Shown piece after piece: positions 16,828 through 25,594 of a DNA stretch of 64,000 nt (its first letter is position 1; every line of letters starts with the position of its first letter). A model generated the notes under the pieces. The model saw only the letters and a program-made list of their open reading frames with translations, was not told the origin of the DNA and made no database searches. The position numbers and the translations under genes were made by a program. The stretch covers positions 806,001 to 870,000 of the forward strand of contig NZ_CP095397.1 of the NCBI RefSeq assembly GCF_023008545.1. Direction: 5' to 3'. Source of the stretch: Natribaculum luteum. Its GTDB lineage: Archaea; Halobacteriota; Halobacteria; Halobacteriales; Natrialbaceae.

Positions 16828-18489
16828 CTACCAGATGGTTCGAGAGACGTACTCGGCGGTCGGATCGACTACGATGTCGAGGACGACGTGTTCGTCTGCG
16901 GCGAGGGCCTCCTCAAGTGCCGGTCGCACATTAGTCGGATCCTCAACGCGGACGCCTCGAGCGCCCATCGAGTCAGCCATCGTCGCGAAGTCGACCTGCG
17001 GGATATCGGTGGCGATTTCGGCGTGGCCATCCCGCTGCTGGTAGTTCCAGATCATTCCATACTTGGCATCGTTCATCACGATCGTGACGGCGTCGGTGCC
17101 GGTGGCGACCGCCGTGACTAGCTCCATGTTACACATGAGCATGCCACCGTCTCCGATCAGATTGACCACCTGCCGATCCGGATCGACTAGTTTCGCGGCG
17201 TTCCCTGCGGGGACGGGAAACCCCATCGAGTCGTACAGTCGGGAGTGCTGGAAGCTGTTCGGCGTGCGGTACTCAAACGCGTCGTTCGGCCAAGCACCGC
17301 CAGCGGCGCCCGCGTCCCCGGTGAGAATTACATCGTCATCGGCCACGTCGCGAAGCGCCGTCATAATCACTAGCGGGTGGATCGGCGTCTGGTCAGCAAC
17401 TGCAGCCGCATACTCCTCGATCTCCTCGTCGACCTGCTGGGCTTCAGCGCGGACCGACTCGCGGTAGTCGGCGTCGGTCGAACCGGCGTCGGCAAGCACA
17501 TCGGCCGCCGCAGGCAGGATCGTCGTCAGGTCGCCACCGACGACGGCCGTGGCGTCGGTCTGAGGAAATTCCGACTGACCAGCGTGCAGATACGCGATGT
17601 CGACGTCGTCACTCGTTCGATCGCCGAGAACCACCGCTTCGTGAGAGCTCGGTCGAACGCCCAGCGAGAGGATGGCATCGGCATCGGCCAGCGCTGCAAC
17701 GGCTGCCGGATGGTCAGCCATCCCGACAGTCCCCGCGAACAGCTCGTGGTCGTTAGGAAACGCGTCCGGGTAGTGTCGCGGGCAGACGACTGGACAGTCG
17801 AGCGCCTCCGCAATTGCGACCGCGTCGCTGCTCGCGAAAGCGCGGAGAACACCCTTACCGACGTAGAGGGCACGGCGATCAGCCCGTTCAAGCACCTTGA
17901 GCGCGTCCGCTGCCGCGTCGGGCGACGGCGGCGTGTTCGTGACGTGGCTCCACTCGAACGCCGACTCAGGAATCGCGACCGACTCCATGAGGATCTCTTC
18001 GTCAATGCCGACGAACACTGGGCCAGGTCGCCCGCTTGTCGCCACGTCGAACGCGCGGTTGAGCGTTTCGGGGACGCGTTCGGGATCGTGTACCTGTGTG
18101 CTCCACTTGGTTGCGGGTTCGAACGCCGTCTCGAGGAAGTGCTGGTCGTCGACGCCATGAAGCGACTCTGTGGGTGCGTCTTCGGGGAGAACAGCGCTCA
18201 CGAGGATCATTGGCGACGCAGCCGTGTACGCTTGGGCGACGCCGGTAAGAGCGTTCGTTCCGCCGGGTCCGGCGACAGTAAGTGCAACGCCCGGCTCACC
18301 GGTGAGTCGTCCTCTGGTATCGGCCATCACTGCTGCGTTGTACTCGTGGCGGGCCGTGATCACATCGGCACCACGGCTGTTAAGACCATCGGCGACATCG
18401 ACCGTCTGGTTGCCGAGCAGTACGTACGCTTCGGTAACCCCGTTTTCGACTAGAACACGGGCTACTGCATCTCCGCCTGGTTTGTCCAT
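16828..18489 (-). CDS. ThDP-dependent enzyme, acetolactate synthase/benzoylformate decarboxylase-like
   Basis: 553 residues in the three-domain order of the family. The N-terminal ThDP-activating Glu is in ARHEYNAAVMAD; the ThDP/Mg motif is GDGGMLMCNME...MNDAKYG near residue 440. The group covers decarboxylation or ligation of 2-keto acids. No regulatory subunit gene is present, so true acetolactate synthase is less likely. Set between the NicX-like dioxygenase and the hydrolase, it may process a 2-oxo acid formed during ring breakdown. Start chosen at MDKPGGDAV; two further residues upstream are possible. Confidence 0.82.
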   Translation of the reverse strand: MDKPGGDAVARVLVENGVTEAYVLLGNQTVDVADGLNSRGADVITARHEYNAAVMADTRGRLTGEPGVALTVAGPGGTNALTGVAQAYTAASPMILVSAVLPEDAPTESLHGVDDQHFLETAFEPATKWSTQVHDPERVPETLNRAFDVATSGRPGPVFVGIDEEILMESVAIPESAFEWSHVTNTPPSPDAAADALKVLERADRRALYVGKGVLRAFASSDAVAIAEALDCPVVCPRHYPDAFPNDHELFAGTVGMADHPAAVAALADADAILSLGVRPSSHEAVVLGDRTSDDVDIAYLHAGQSEFPQTDATAVVGGDLTTILPAAADVLADAGSTDADYRESVRAEAQQVDEEIEEYAAAVADQTPIHPLVIMTALRDVADDDVILTGDAGAAGGAWPNDAFEYRTPNSFQHSRLYDSMGFPVPAGNAAKLVDPDRQVVNLIGDGGMLMCNMELVTAVATGTDAVTIVMNDAKYGMIWNYQQRDGHAEIATDIPQVDFATMADSMGARGVRVEDPTNVRPALEEALAADEHVVLDIVVDPTAEYVSRTIW

Positions 18490-18620
18490 ACACACTCCTC
18501 ACACTGAATCAGATTAAAATTTCCTGTAGAAGAATGCGTCGTCGATATCGGCGACTTCACAGATGCAGCTGTTGATGCCAAGCTGCCAGTGTCTATGGCA
18601 CGTCCATATTGCGAAACCGT

Positions 18621-19676
18621 TCAGTCGACGACGACCTCACCCTCTTCAACGACCGGCTCGCCATCGAGGTACACGCTACAGTTCTTCTGTGCGATATCGT
18701 AGTGACACGGTGCGTATCGGTCTTCGTGTACGTTCGGGCCGGTACTCCAGAGCATGTTACCTTCCCAGACACGGCCCTCGCTAGCACTGACACCTGTTTG
18801 ATCGGGCGCTCGGTCATGCAGCGCCATGTTGTAGAACGTTCCATTGGGGTTGAGCCCCCAGCCGAAGTGGCTCGTCGCCCAGACGTCCGGGTCATCGTAG
18901 CTCTCGAGGTGGCCTCGCATCAACTCGGCGTCGCCGCCATCGCCGTTGATCTCAACGATGTAGTTGTCCTCGACGATGCATTCAATGGCGGATCCGACGT
19001 AGTCTGCGAATGGAACGACATTGTAGTCGCTTGGTGCGATGACGATCGTCCCCTCGACGTTCGACGGATAGTTTGAGACCATATTCTGGCCCCAGACGTC
19101 CCACTTACCGGGCTCGTCGACGAACCCGTAAGAGTCGAAGGCTGTGTCGGGTTCGACCTCCATCGTTACGTCCGTACCGTACTCGGAAGTGATATGCATC
19201 TCGTCAGCCTCGGCCAAGAGATCACGGTGACGCTGGACACGCTCTTTGACGCGCTGAGCTTCCTCAGGTTCCCAGGGCATCAGCCGACGGAGATAGTGCG
19301 GTTCGCGGGCGCCGACGCGAAGGATTCGGGTACCGGCATCGCGGATCTCGCCGCGCTCGGGCACATGGATGAATCCTTCGAGCGTGAAGTCGAACACCAT
19401 ATCGGCGTGCTTACACGCTGCAACTGGCCCGTCTGGTAGGCGCAGCGTTCCGCCCTGCCCCTCGGATATCTCGGGACTGACGGAGTTGCGCCCATACTCC
19501 GGTACCTGTACCTCGAATACGTCCGCATCGTGGTCCTTGGCCGCAGCGAAACAGGCGCCAATGAACTCGCGCGGGCTCTTCGCGTCGGTTACCAAAGCGA
19601 TGGTCTCATCAGACGATACTTGACAGTGTTCCATCTGTCGACGGAACAACGGCACTAATAGCCCAGCTTCTTCCAT
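18621..19676 (-). CDS. NicX-like 2,5-dihydroxypyridine 5,6-dioxygenase family protein
   Basis: 351 residues, nearly the length of Pseudomonas NicX (350), in the fold shared with M29 aminopeptidases. Key blocks align by eye: SHFGWGL with H270, MALHDRAPD, MLWSTGPN and PCHYDIAQ with H325 and D327. From what is known of NicX, the iron ligands are two His and one Asp with a final His-x-Asp, and the same arrangement and spacing is kept. NicX opens 2,5-dihydroxypyridine to N-formylmaleamate. The start is ATG 19676; an open frame upstream to 19811 has no promoter support. First gene of a leftward operon with a ThDP enzyme and a hydrolase. Family assignment is good; the actual substrate is unproven. 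Confidence 0.72.
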   Translation of the reverse strand: MEEAGLLVPLFRRQMEHCQVSSDETIALVTDAKSPREFIGACFAAAKDHDADVFEVQVPEYGRNSVSPEISEGQGGTLRLPDGPVAACKHADMVFDFTLEGFIHVPERGEIRDAGTRILRVGAREPHYLRRLMPWEPEEAQRVKERVQRHRDLLAEADEMHITSEYGTDVTMEVEPDTAFDSYGFVDEPGKWDVWGQNMVSNYPSNVEGTIVIAPSDYNVVPFADYVGSAIECIVEDNYIVEINGDGGDAELMRGHLESYDDPDVWATSHFGWGLNPNGTFYNMALHDRAPDQTGVSASEGRVWEGNMLWSTGPNVHEDRYAPCHYDIAQKNCSVYLDGEPVVEEGEVVVD

Positions 19677-19705
19677 GGGTACGGCTGATTGTTCTCTTGC
19701 TACCC

Positions 19706-19713
19706 TATATATT
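19706..19713 (-). promoter_or_regulatory. TATA box of the NicX-like operon
   Basis: TATATATT, about 30 bases before the ATG at 19676. The divergent aspartate dehydrogenase gene has its own TTTTAAT about 27 bases before its ATG (near 19834), plus GAGGT just upstream. Confidence 0.5.
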
Positions 19714-19862
19714 TTTTGTGCTACCGAATGACATTGCAATGACTGTCGGTTGTATCGATCTCTTCGTTCGCGATATCGGCGCGCTGATGGCAGCGGTACT
19801 CGGCCGCTCACCCACGGCCCGCTTGCGCCATTGTTTTAATCCCACCCGAATGACTGAGGTAT

Positions 19863-20687
19863 ATGGTTCGTTCAATCGCTATCGTTGGCTGTGGAACGAT
19901 TGGAACTGAAATCGCACGCGCAATCGCAAACGGGACGATCTCGGTCGATCACACCGTCGTTTACGGTCACCATCCGGATCGTATTGATGTGCTCCGCGAT
20001 CAGTTCGATCCCGCGGACCGACCGCAAATCGCGGACGTACTTGCTGAGGTGTTCGAGACGGATCTCGTCATCGAGGCCGCCGGTCAAGCGGCAGTCGACG
20101 ATATCGCTGTCGACGCGCTCAACGCAGGGTGTGACTGCATGCTAATGAGCGTCGGCGCGCTCGCGGACGAACGATTACACTCGGCGGTTCTCAAGGCGGC
20201 CGAGAACGGCGACGGACAACTCTATCTCCCATCCGGCGCGATCGCCGGGCTCGATGCGATCAAGGCTGCCGCGCTTACCGGAGAGTTGGAAACGGTATCG
20301 CTACGGACAACGAAACCACCGGCAGGTCTTGAGGGAGCGCCGTACATCGAGGAGAACGATGTCTCTCTCAACACGATCGAGGAACCGTCTGTCGTCTTCG
20401 AAGGGTCAGCAAGCGAAGCTGCGACAGCGTTTCCATCCAACATCAACGTCGCGATGGCTCTCAGCCTTGCGGGGACCGGTCCCGAAGAGACGACCGTCGA
20501 AATCGTCGCCGACCCGTCCGAGGGGAACAACGTCCACCAAATCACGGCCGAGGGCGGAATGGGACGAATAGAGACGACAGTTCAGAACGTACCGTCTCCG
20601 ACAAACCCGAAGACGAGCTATCTCGCTGCGATTTCCGCCATCGAAAAGCTACGGGGACTCGACTCGTCGGTCAATGTCGGAACATGA
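19863..20687 (+). CDS. L-aspartate dehydrogenase family protein (NadX-like)
   Basis: 274 residues. N-terminal Rossmann motif GCGTIG with an R later in the nucleotide site; conserved central blocks DLVIEAAGQAAV, LPSGAIAGLDA and FPSNINVAMALSLAG, diagnostic of the DUF108 aspartate dehydrogenase domain; C-terminal NPKTSYLAAISAI. It oxidises aspartate to iminoaspartate with NAD(P), or the reverse. In NAD synthesis it feeds quinolinate synthase, but no nadA or nadC is present, so a catabolic role (handling an amino or imino acid from a nitrogen compound) is plausible. Divergent from the NicX-like operon. Confidence 0.85.
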   Translation: MVRSIAIVGCGTIGTEIARAIANGTISVDHTVVYGHHPDRIDVLRDQFDPADRPQIADVLAEVFETDLVIEAAGQAAVDDIAVDALNAGCDCMLMSVGALADERLHSAVLKAAENGDGQLYLPSGAIAGLDAIKAAALTGELETVSLRTTKPPAGLEGAPYIEENDVSLNTIEEPSVVFEGSASEAATAFPSNINVAMALSLAGTGPEETTVEIVADPSEGNNVHQITAEGGMGRIETTVQNVPSPTNPKTSYLAAISAIEKLRGLDSSVNVGT

Positions 20688-20779
20688 GGGCCTGGTCGGC
20701 GACCGTCGACAGCGGATACGGGTCCAAGCGAACGCAATTCGACCGTGCCGATGTTCCGATCTAGAGAGGTAAGGGATAC

Positions 20780-21664
20780 GTGATCGAGATCCCGTTCCAG
20801 ATATTGCTCGCGCTCGGAACGGCATTTGCGTTCGCGACTTCGTCGGTACTCGTACGTTTCGGCGTCGAACGGTCAGAACCGATAGCGGCGTTGTTCGTGA
20901 CTGTCACCGTTAATGTCGTCGTGCTTTGGGCGGTCAGTCTCGTCCTGTACGATGTGACGATCGATATCTGGGCGTGGCGCTACTTCATCCTCGCGGGCAT
21001 GTTCGCTCCGGTCCTCGGTAGGCTCTGTAACTACGTCGGACTCAGGAGAGTCGGCGTGAACCTGACGGTTCCGATCAGCAACTCCAATCCGCTGGTATCA
21101 GTTGTTCTCGCTGTACTGTTGTTCGGAGAAACGCTTTCGCCGCGGGGCCAAGCTGGTGCCTTCGCTGCCATCGCCGGCGGGATTCTGCTCACATCGGCAA
21201 ACCGCGACGAGGCTGACGGGATCGGCGTTCGATACCGTGACTTGTTGTTTCCGGTTACCGGCGCACTCATCTATGGAAGCGTTCAACTCTTGCGGAAGGC
21301 CGGAATGGACCTCGTTCCGGCGCCAGCGGTTGGTGCAGCTGTAAATCTCACGACGTCGTGGATCGTAGTTATCGTCTTCCTTGTGGCTGTTCCGAGTCAG
21401 CGCGACCGACTGTTGATTCCCCGTGACGACCTCCGGTACTTCGCTCTAGCAGGGTTCGCCTCAAGCGTTGGGCTCATATGCCTGTATGCCGCGTTGCTCT
21501 CCGGGACAGTGGTCGTTGTAACGCCAATCCTCAATGCGTCACCGCTGTTCGCTCTGGTACTAACGTATGCGTTCTTACGCGATCGAGAGCCGTTCTCGAC
21601 ACAGGTACTCGCCGGGACGACTCTGGTCGTCGCCGGCGTCGGACTGCTGACGACAGTGCCGTGA
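20780..21664 (+). CDS. DMT-superfamily (EamA) transporter
   Basis: 294 residues, ten hydrophobic segments in two EamA halves; each half ends with the usual pattern (VPISNSNPLVSVVLAVLLFGE and VVVTPILNASPLFALVLTYAF). It probably exports or imports a small metabolite. GTG start with GAGGT nine bases upstream. 92 bases after the aspartate dehydrogenase gene, so likely co-transcribed. Confidence 0.82.
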   Translation: MIEIPFQILLALGTAFAFATSSVLVRFGVERSEPIAALFVTVTVNVVVLWAVSLVLYDVTIDIWAWRYFILAGMFAPVLGRLCNYVGLRRVGVNLTVPISNSNPLVSVVLAVLLFGETLSPRGQAGAFAAIAGGILLTSANRDEADGIGVRYRDLLFPVTGALIYGSVQLLRKAGMDLVPAPAVGAAVNLTTSWIVVIVFLVAVPSQRDRLLIPRDDLRYFALAGFASSVGLICLYAALLSGTVVVVTPILNASPLFALVLTYAFLRDREPFSTQVLAGTTLVVAGVGLLTTVP

Positions 21665-21726
21665 AAACTGGCCAGGAATTCTGCGTAACCAGAACACTCA
21701 ATACAGTCCAGTATCTCCACTGGGGT

Positions 21727-22302
21727 ATGGTCGTAGAGAACATGGGTTTAGACCACGTTGCGATCAAAGTACGCGATCTCGAACAGACGGTCGACTTCTA
21801 TACAGACGTGCTGAATATGGCCGTCTCCGACCGGATCGGCGATGCGGTAGCGTTCTTGCGGACGCCGGCAGTTGCCGAACAGTCCCAGCATCACGAAATG
21901 AACGTCACCCAGTACTCAGACGAGGAACTCGCGACACTCGAAGAGCGCGGTGAACTTGAGCTCAATCTACATGAGTTCGAGGAAAACCTCCCCGAGGATG
22001 GACCACCGATGTTGCCGACGACCGGCCCAATTTATCACATCGCATTCGAAGTCCCCGATTACGAAGCGATCACCGACGCAGCCGAGGCCTTGGAGGAGCG
22101 AAATCATCCGATCTATCGAGGGCCAGGTCGTCACGGTCCCGGTAACAACATCTTCCTCTATTTCCCCGATCCTGACGGATATCCAATCGAGTTGACTGCG
22201 AAGATGGAGGAAACACCGGAGGTCGGCGGGCGTCCACCGAAGCGATGGCCGCAGACACCGGAAACGTGGAATGTCTGGCGGAAGACCAAGGACCTCGAGT
22301 AA
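21727..22302 (+). CDS. VOC-family protein, extradiol ring-cleavage dioxygenase-like
   Basis: About 191 residues from ATG 21727 (MGLDHVAIKV at 21742 is an alternative start). Two VOC modules: H in GLDHVAIKVRDLEQTVDFYTD, H in IYHIAFEV, and E in GYPIELTAKME, a typical 2-His-1-Glu metal set. The extended C-terminus (PPKRWPQTPETWNVW) is like catechol 2,3-dioxygenase-type proteins. In this cluster it is the best candidate to cleave a catechol produced by the Rieske enzyme and the dihydrodiol dehydrogenase, but a glyoxalase role is not excluded. Confidence 0.72.
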   Translation: MVVENMGLDHVAIKVRDLEQTVDFYTDVLNMAVSDRIGDAVAFLRTPAVAEQSQHHEMNVTQYSDEELATLEERGELELNLHEFEENLPEDGPPMLPTTGPIYHIAFEVPDYEAITDAAEALEERNHPIYRGPGRHGPGNNIFLYFPDPDGYPIELTAKMEETPEVGGRPPKRWPQTPETWNVWRKTKDLE

Positions 22303-22417
22303 CTTGGTTATCGCTCGATCGAGATACCGAACAGAAATTCCGTCTTTTCGAAACAGAACCGGAGTAAACGCGCAACTGAGTTACTTAGTGCTGATCTATT
22401 AGATTTATATTAGTTTA

Positions 22418-23200
22418 TTATTGATTCGAAGCCATTTGCATGTTGATCTCGGTGACGTTTGCCTTATCACGAACGAGTTCCGGAAGTTCCTCTCTGAACC
22501 GATCATCAGACATGCGACTCGTCGGACCGCACACTCCGATTGCGGCTACAACCTCGCCGCTCGGCGCGTGGATCGGCGCGGCGACACATCGCAGTCCGCG
22601 GGTCCGTTCGCTTTGGCTGAACGCGATTCCGCGTTCGCGAATCTCTGCCAATTCCTCAAACAACGTGTCCGGGTTTGTGATCGTGTTCTCCGTTCGTTCG
22701 GGTAATCCGTGTTTGTCGATAATTTTTTGGACCGTAGATTCAGGCATGTGAGCGAGGATTGCCTTACCCTGGGACGTATAGTGGAGGTATTCTCGTTGGC
22801 CAGGTCGGATTGGCGTCTCGATTGCGTTCTCACCTTCTGATTTGGCAAGATACACGCCGTGTCCCTGCTCTCGTACGATAAGACGGGCCAGTTCACCGGT
22901 CTCGTTGGCAATTTCATCGAGCGAATCCTGCGCGAAGTGGTACACCTGATTTTGGTGTTTGACGTATTCACCGACTTCAAGTAAGAAGAGGCTGAGTTGA
23001 TAATGACCATTGGTTTCCGTCACGATGTCGTTTCTCTTCAACGTATTTAGATAGGTGTGCGCCGAGCCTTTAGTCATGTCCACGTGATCCGCGATCTCGG
23101 TTACGCCCCCACCATCAAGTTCCCGTAACGCCCTGACGATTCGACACGCCTTCTCGACTGATTGTATAGTACGTCCAGCCTCATTCGGTTTCTCGGTCAT
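22418..23200 (-). CDS. IclR-family transcriptional regulator
   Basis: 260 residues: N-terminal winged helix (IQSVEKACRIVRALRELDGGGVTEIADHVDMTKGSAHTYLNTL) and a C-terminal effector domain (GLRCVAAPIHAPSGEVVAAIGVCGPTSRM). Likely controls the neighbouring aromatic catabolic genes and itself: a palindrome abuts its TATA box (23231-23247). Convergent with the VOC gene. Confidence 0.9.
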   Translation of the reverse strand: MTEKPNEAGRTIQSVEKACRIVRALRELDGGGVTEIADHVDMTKGSAHTYLNTLKRNDIVTETNGHYQLSLFLLEVGEYVKHQNQVYHFAQDSLDEIANETGELARLIVREQGHGVYLAKSEGENAIETPIRPGQREYLHYTSQGKAILAHMPESTVQKIIDKHGLPERTENTITNPDTLFEELAEIRERGIAFSQSERTRGLRCVAAPIHAPSGEVVAAIGVCGPTSRMSDDRFREELPELVRDKANVTEINMQMASNQ

Positions 23201-23230
23201 ATAGGTTACTCAACGGTCCACCACTTATAC

Positions 23231-23247
23231 GTTTGGCATTGGCAAAC
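23231..23247. promoter_or_regulatory. Imperfect palindrome at the IclR promoter, candidate operator
   Basis: GTTTGGCATTGGCAAAC, 14 of 17 positions symmetric, directly upstream of the TATA-like GTATAAG (minus strand, 23224-23230) that lies about 25 bases before the ATG. Position over the BRE fits autorepression by the IclR protein. Confidence 0.5.
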
Positions 23248-23959
23248 ATTTGTAATCATTGGCCAGCTCCCGTTCGCCTGTAACCGTCGCAAATCGGGTG
23301 AAAATATGGAATAAGTTAACAACTTACTTATCCTCATACATAGTCCGATTTGAATACGAGCCCAATCGGTGTGAGTCCACGTTTTCTATTAAGAGAACTG
23401 ATATTGGGGCAGTTTAAATAAGATATTGTATTCAGAATATATTTCCGAGGTTTGTCTTTTCCGAACGCATAAGAATATCTGACGAGACAAAGTATCTTTC
23501 ACGGAATATCGAGGACGATTGTTCCACAGTAGCAAACCCTGTTTCCGTCGCATTCGATCGTCATCGCTTGAGATACAGTCACACGAAATCCATTTTCCTA
23601 CGAGGAGGGATCGGTATCAGTTCCCGGGAGCTGAAGTGCATTGAGGAGAATATTTCTCCAGTTAAACAATAAAATTAGCCGACCAATCGAGTTCGCCACA
23701 GGGTTTGTCAATTCCGAACGGATCCACGAAAGGGATTGGATCAAGGCTGGTCGTACTCGCTTGCCTAACAAGCCAACTGATTCAGCGAATACTGCGATTC
23801 TGGCCGGCAATAACAATAGATCTGTTGTTATTGATTGAGTGGGTTCGTTACAATACCATTCAGTCGCAGGTGACAAGAAGAGTCCAGGCACGATCTGGTT
23901 TAGCGCCTCAACTAGAGTTTATCTGGAGAGTGACTGACGCGGCCACTGTGCCTGTCTAG
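23248..23959. other. No gene recognised
   Basis: AT-rich. A 97-residue open frame on the minus strand (23598-23891) has no features I recognise and is not called. Confidence 0.4.
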
Positions 23960-24335
23960 TTGAGCACATCCTTGACCGGCGTTCGCCATTGAGTGCTTGA
24001 TTCGGTCGGTAGTGGTTGTAGTAGCGCCTGAACCGTCTGAGCTGGTCGCGTGCGCTGCCTGGACTGTCCCGTCAGTGAAAGTGGTCAATTTCCATTGAGA
24101 CCGTCTGAAACCGCTTTTCGATGTGGTTTCAATTGCTATTGTTGAGGCGCTCGTTCAATTCGTGGTAAGCGAGGGCAGTCAGATAGCCGCTAGTATCGAC
24201 GAGAAGCTCTGTCTTGTCGAGATCGAGTTTCTCGTTGAGACGGTGCAAGAATGCCGCCATGAGATTGACCCCGCGGCGGCTGCTAGTAGGAGTTTCGACT
24301 CGGCGTCGTTCACGGTGTACAACCATTCTCACCCT
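23960..24335 (-). pseudogene. IS6-family transposase fragment
   Basis: Minus-strand translation in more than one frame gives FLHRLNEKLDLDKTELLVDTSGYLTALAYHELNERLNN, then NHIEKRFQTVSMEIDHFH-stop, then DQLRRFRRYYNHYRPNQALNGE. The order (second Asp, then IEKRFQ with the catalytic Glu, then a final YYN..RPNQAL) is that of an IS6-family DDE transposase. Frameshifts, a stop and a missing N-terminus make it dead. A different lineage from the remnant at 24751-25345. Confidence 0.7.
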
Positions 24336-24750
24336 CTATCCCGATCTGTTTTTCCGTCAATCCCCAGAGTCAATTCCATCAAACATTACAAACGTATGGT
24401 TGTGATTTACCGCCGACGAGCGGCCCAACGTCCACGACTGTATCACGATAGGAAATAACGGTAGCGGCGCACATCCCTGGTCTCACAGGTATGATTCCGC
24501 TGTTCTGATCGTCTTCCTCCGCTCTTCTCACGGAGGTGCCAGTTCATGCAAAAACACGACATCGACGACGAGAAAGTGACCGGTCGATTTTAGGGCTGGT
24601 GGCGCTCAGAGCTATTCTCGGCGAATCTTGATGTCAGCGATGTATCGCACTGGCTCTTCCTTTTGTATAGCAAGATATAATTCATAGATTCGTGAAGTGA
24701 TTCCCTGTCTTCAGAACGGTATTCACACATATTCTATCGATCTGTGAGGG
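24336..24750. other. No gene recognised
   Basis: About 415 bases between two IS remnants with no plausible frame; likely IS debris. Confidence 0.4.
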
Positions 24751-25345
24751 GCATTGTTCAGATTAGTTGATTCCAGCAGTATCCATACTCTGGAGCCACG
24801 TATCGGCGGTTGCTGGTTTGGCTGTTCTAAATAATTTCCAAATTGGTGGGTACGTCGTTTTATTTCTTGGAAGAGTCGTTTAACGGCATTCGATTACCAT
24901 GTGTCTCGTGCCGAGATCGGAAGCCACATCCGTGGAGTGCAGCTGTGAGCGACAGTAGTGTAGCTATGAGCCGCGCACTAGACCCTACGTCACCGACATC
25001 ACGTTTCTCCGAAAGTTCGGAGAAAGTAATCGAGATGACATCCCCCTTTGCGTTGGAAAGAGCCTGATGGAGAAATTCGTTTGTCGCTGGATCGACAACA
25101 GCGTACAGCAGTGGTGTTGATCATCGAGTTGAATCACGGTTTTGTCAAGTGCGATGTGTTCCGGTTGTTTGCCATTTATGGGCTGGAGATCGGCTTTGTG
25201 AACCTAGTTGTGAACAGTCAAGCGAGCCCGTTCAACACCGAACCTATCTAAGACAGAAATAGTTATCCGAAAATGATCACTAAGGCATTTCCCCTTGCCT
25301 GTAGTGCTTGAACGTCTTGCCAAGCGGCGTTGAAACGCCCATTCA
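24751..25345 (-). pseudogene. Decayed IS6-like transposase (second lineage)
   Basis: Minus-strand pieces in several frames: RFGVERARLTVHNWVHKADLQ, KTVIQLDDQHHWLYAVVDPATNEFLHQAL (first Asp region), then VKRLFQEIKRRTHQFGNY and ADTWLQSMDTAGIN followed by a stop. They follow the order of a haloarchaeal IS6-like DDE transposase. The motif TGTTCAGATTAG at 24755-24766 probably marks the element end and matches 8690-8701. The catalytic middle and the start are lost. Confidence 0.7.
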
Positions 25346-25586
25346 GACATCGACTGGCCACTTCTCCCCCTAACCTGATCTCAGCGGTTCTATCCTAGGA
25401 AACAGCGTCGTAAGGCGGTTTCAGCCTTCGTGCTTACCCGACGACGTCGAGGTACATCAAAGTGATCGTGATTATTGGGGTAATCAGAACCACCCTTCGA
25501 AATCGGTGTATCATGCGAATTCGGCTGTTACAGGCGCTATCGCTGAACAACATCCTGTTGTAAATGGTATAATGATATATAAAATT

Positions 25587-25594
25587 GGTCGTGT
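25587..25594. repeat. 8-bp direct repeat, likely target-site duplication (left)
   Basis: GGTCGTGT here, GGTCGTGT at 27643-27650 between the two IS copies, and GGTCGTGG at 29699-29706 after the second copy. Perfect for copy 1 and 7 of 8 for copy 2. Confidence 0.6.

Noticed and set aside
17377-18453. 358-codon frame opposite the ThDP enzyme
   Set aside because: Antisense shadow, with no recognisable protein; the ThDP motif lies on the minus strand.
16828-18489. Calling either ThDP enzyme a biosynthetic acetolactate synthase
   Set aside because: No regulatory subunit or ilv neighbours; both lie in catabolic contexts.
18621-19676. Annotation of the NicX-like protein as a leucyl aminopeptidase (M29)
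   Set aside because: The fold is shared, but the His...His-x-Asp arrangement and the SHxGWGL, HDR and STGPN blocks follow 2,5-dihydroxypyridine dioxygenase more closely.
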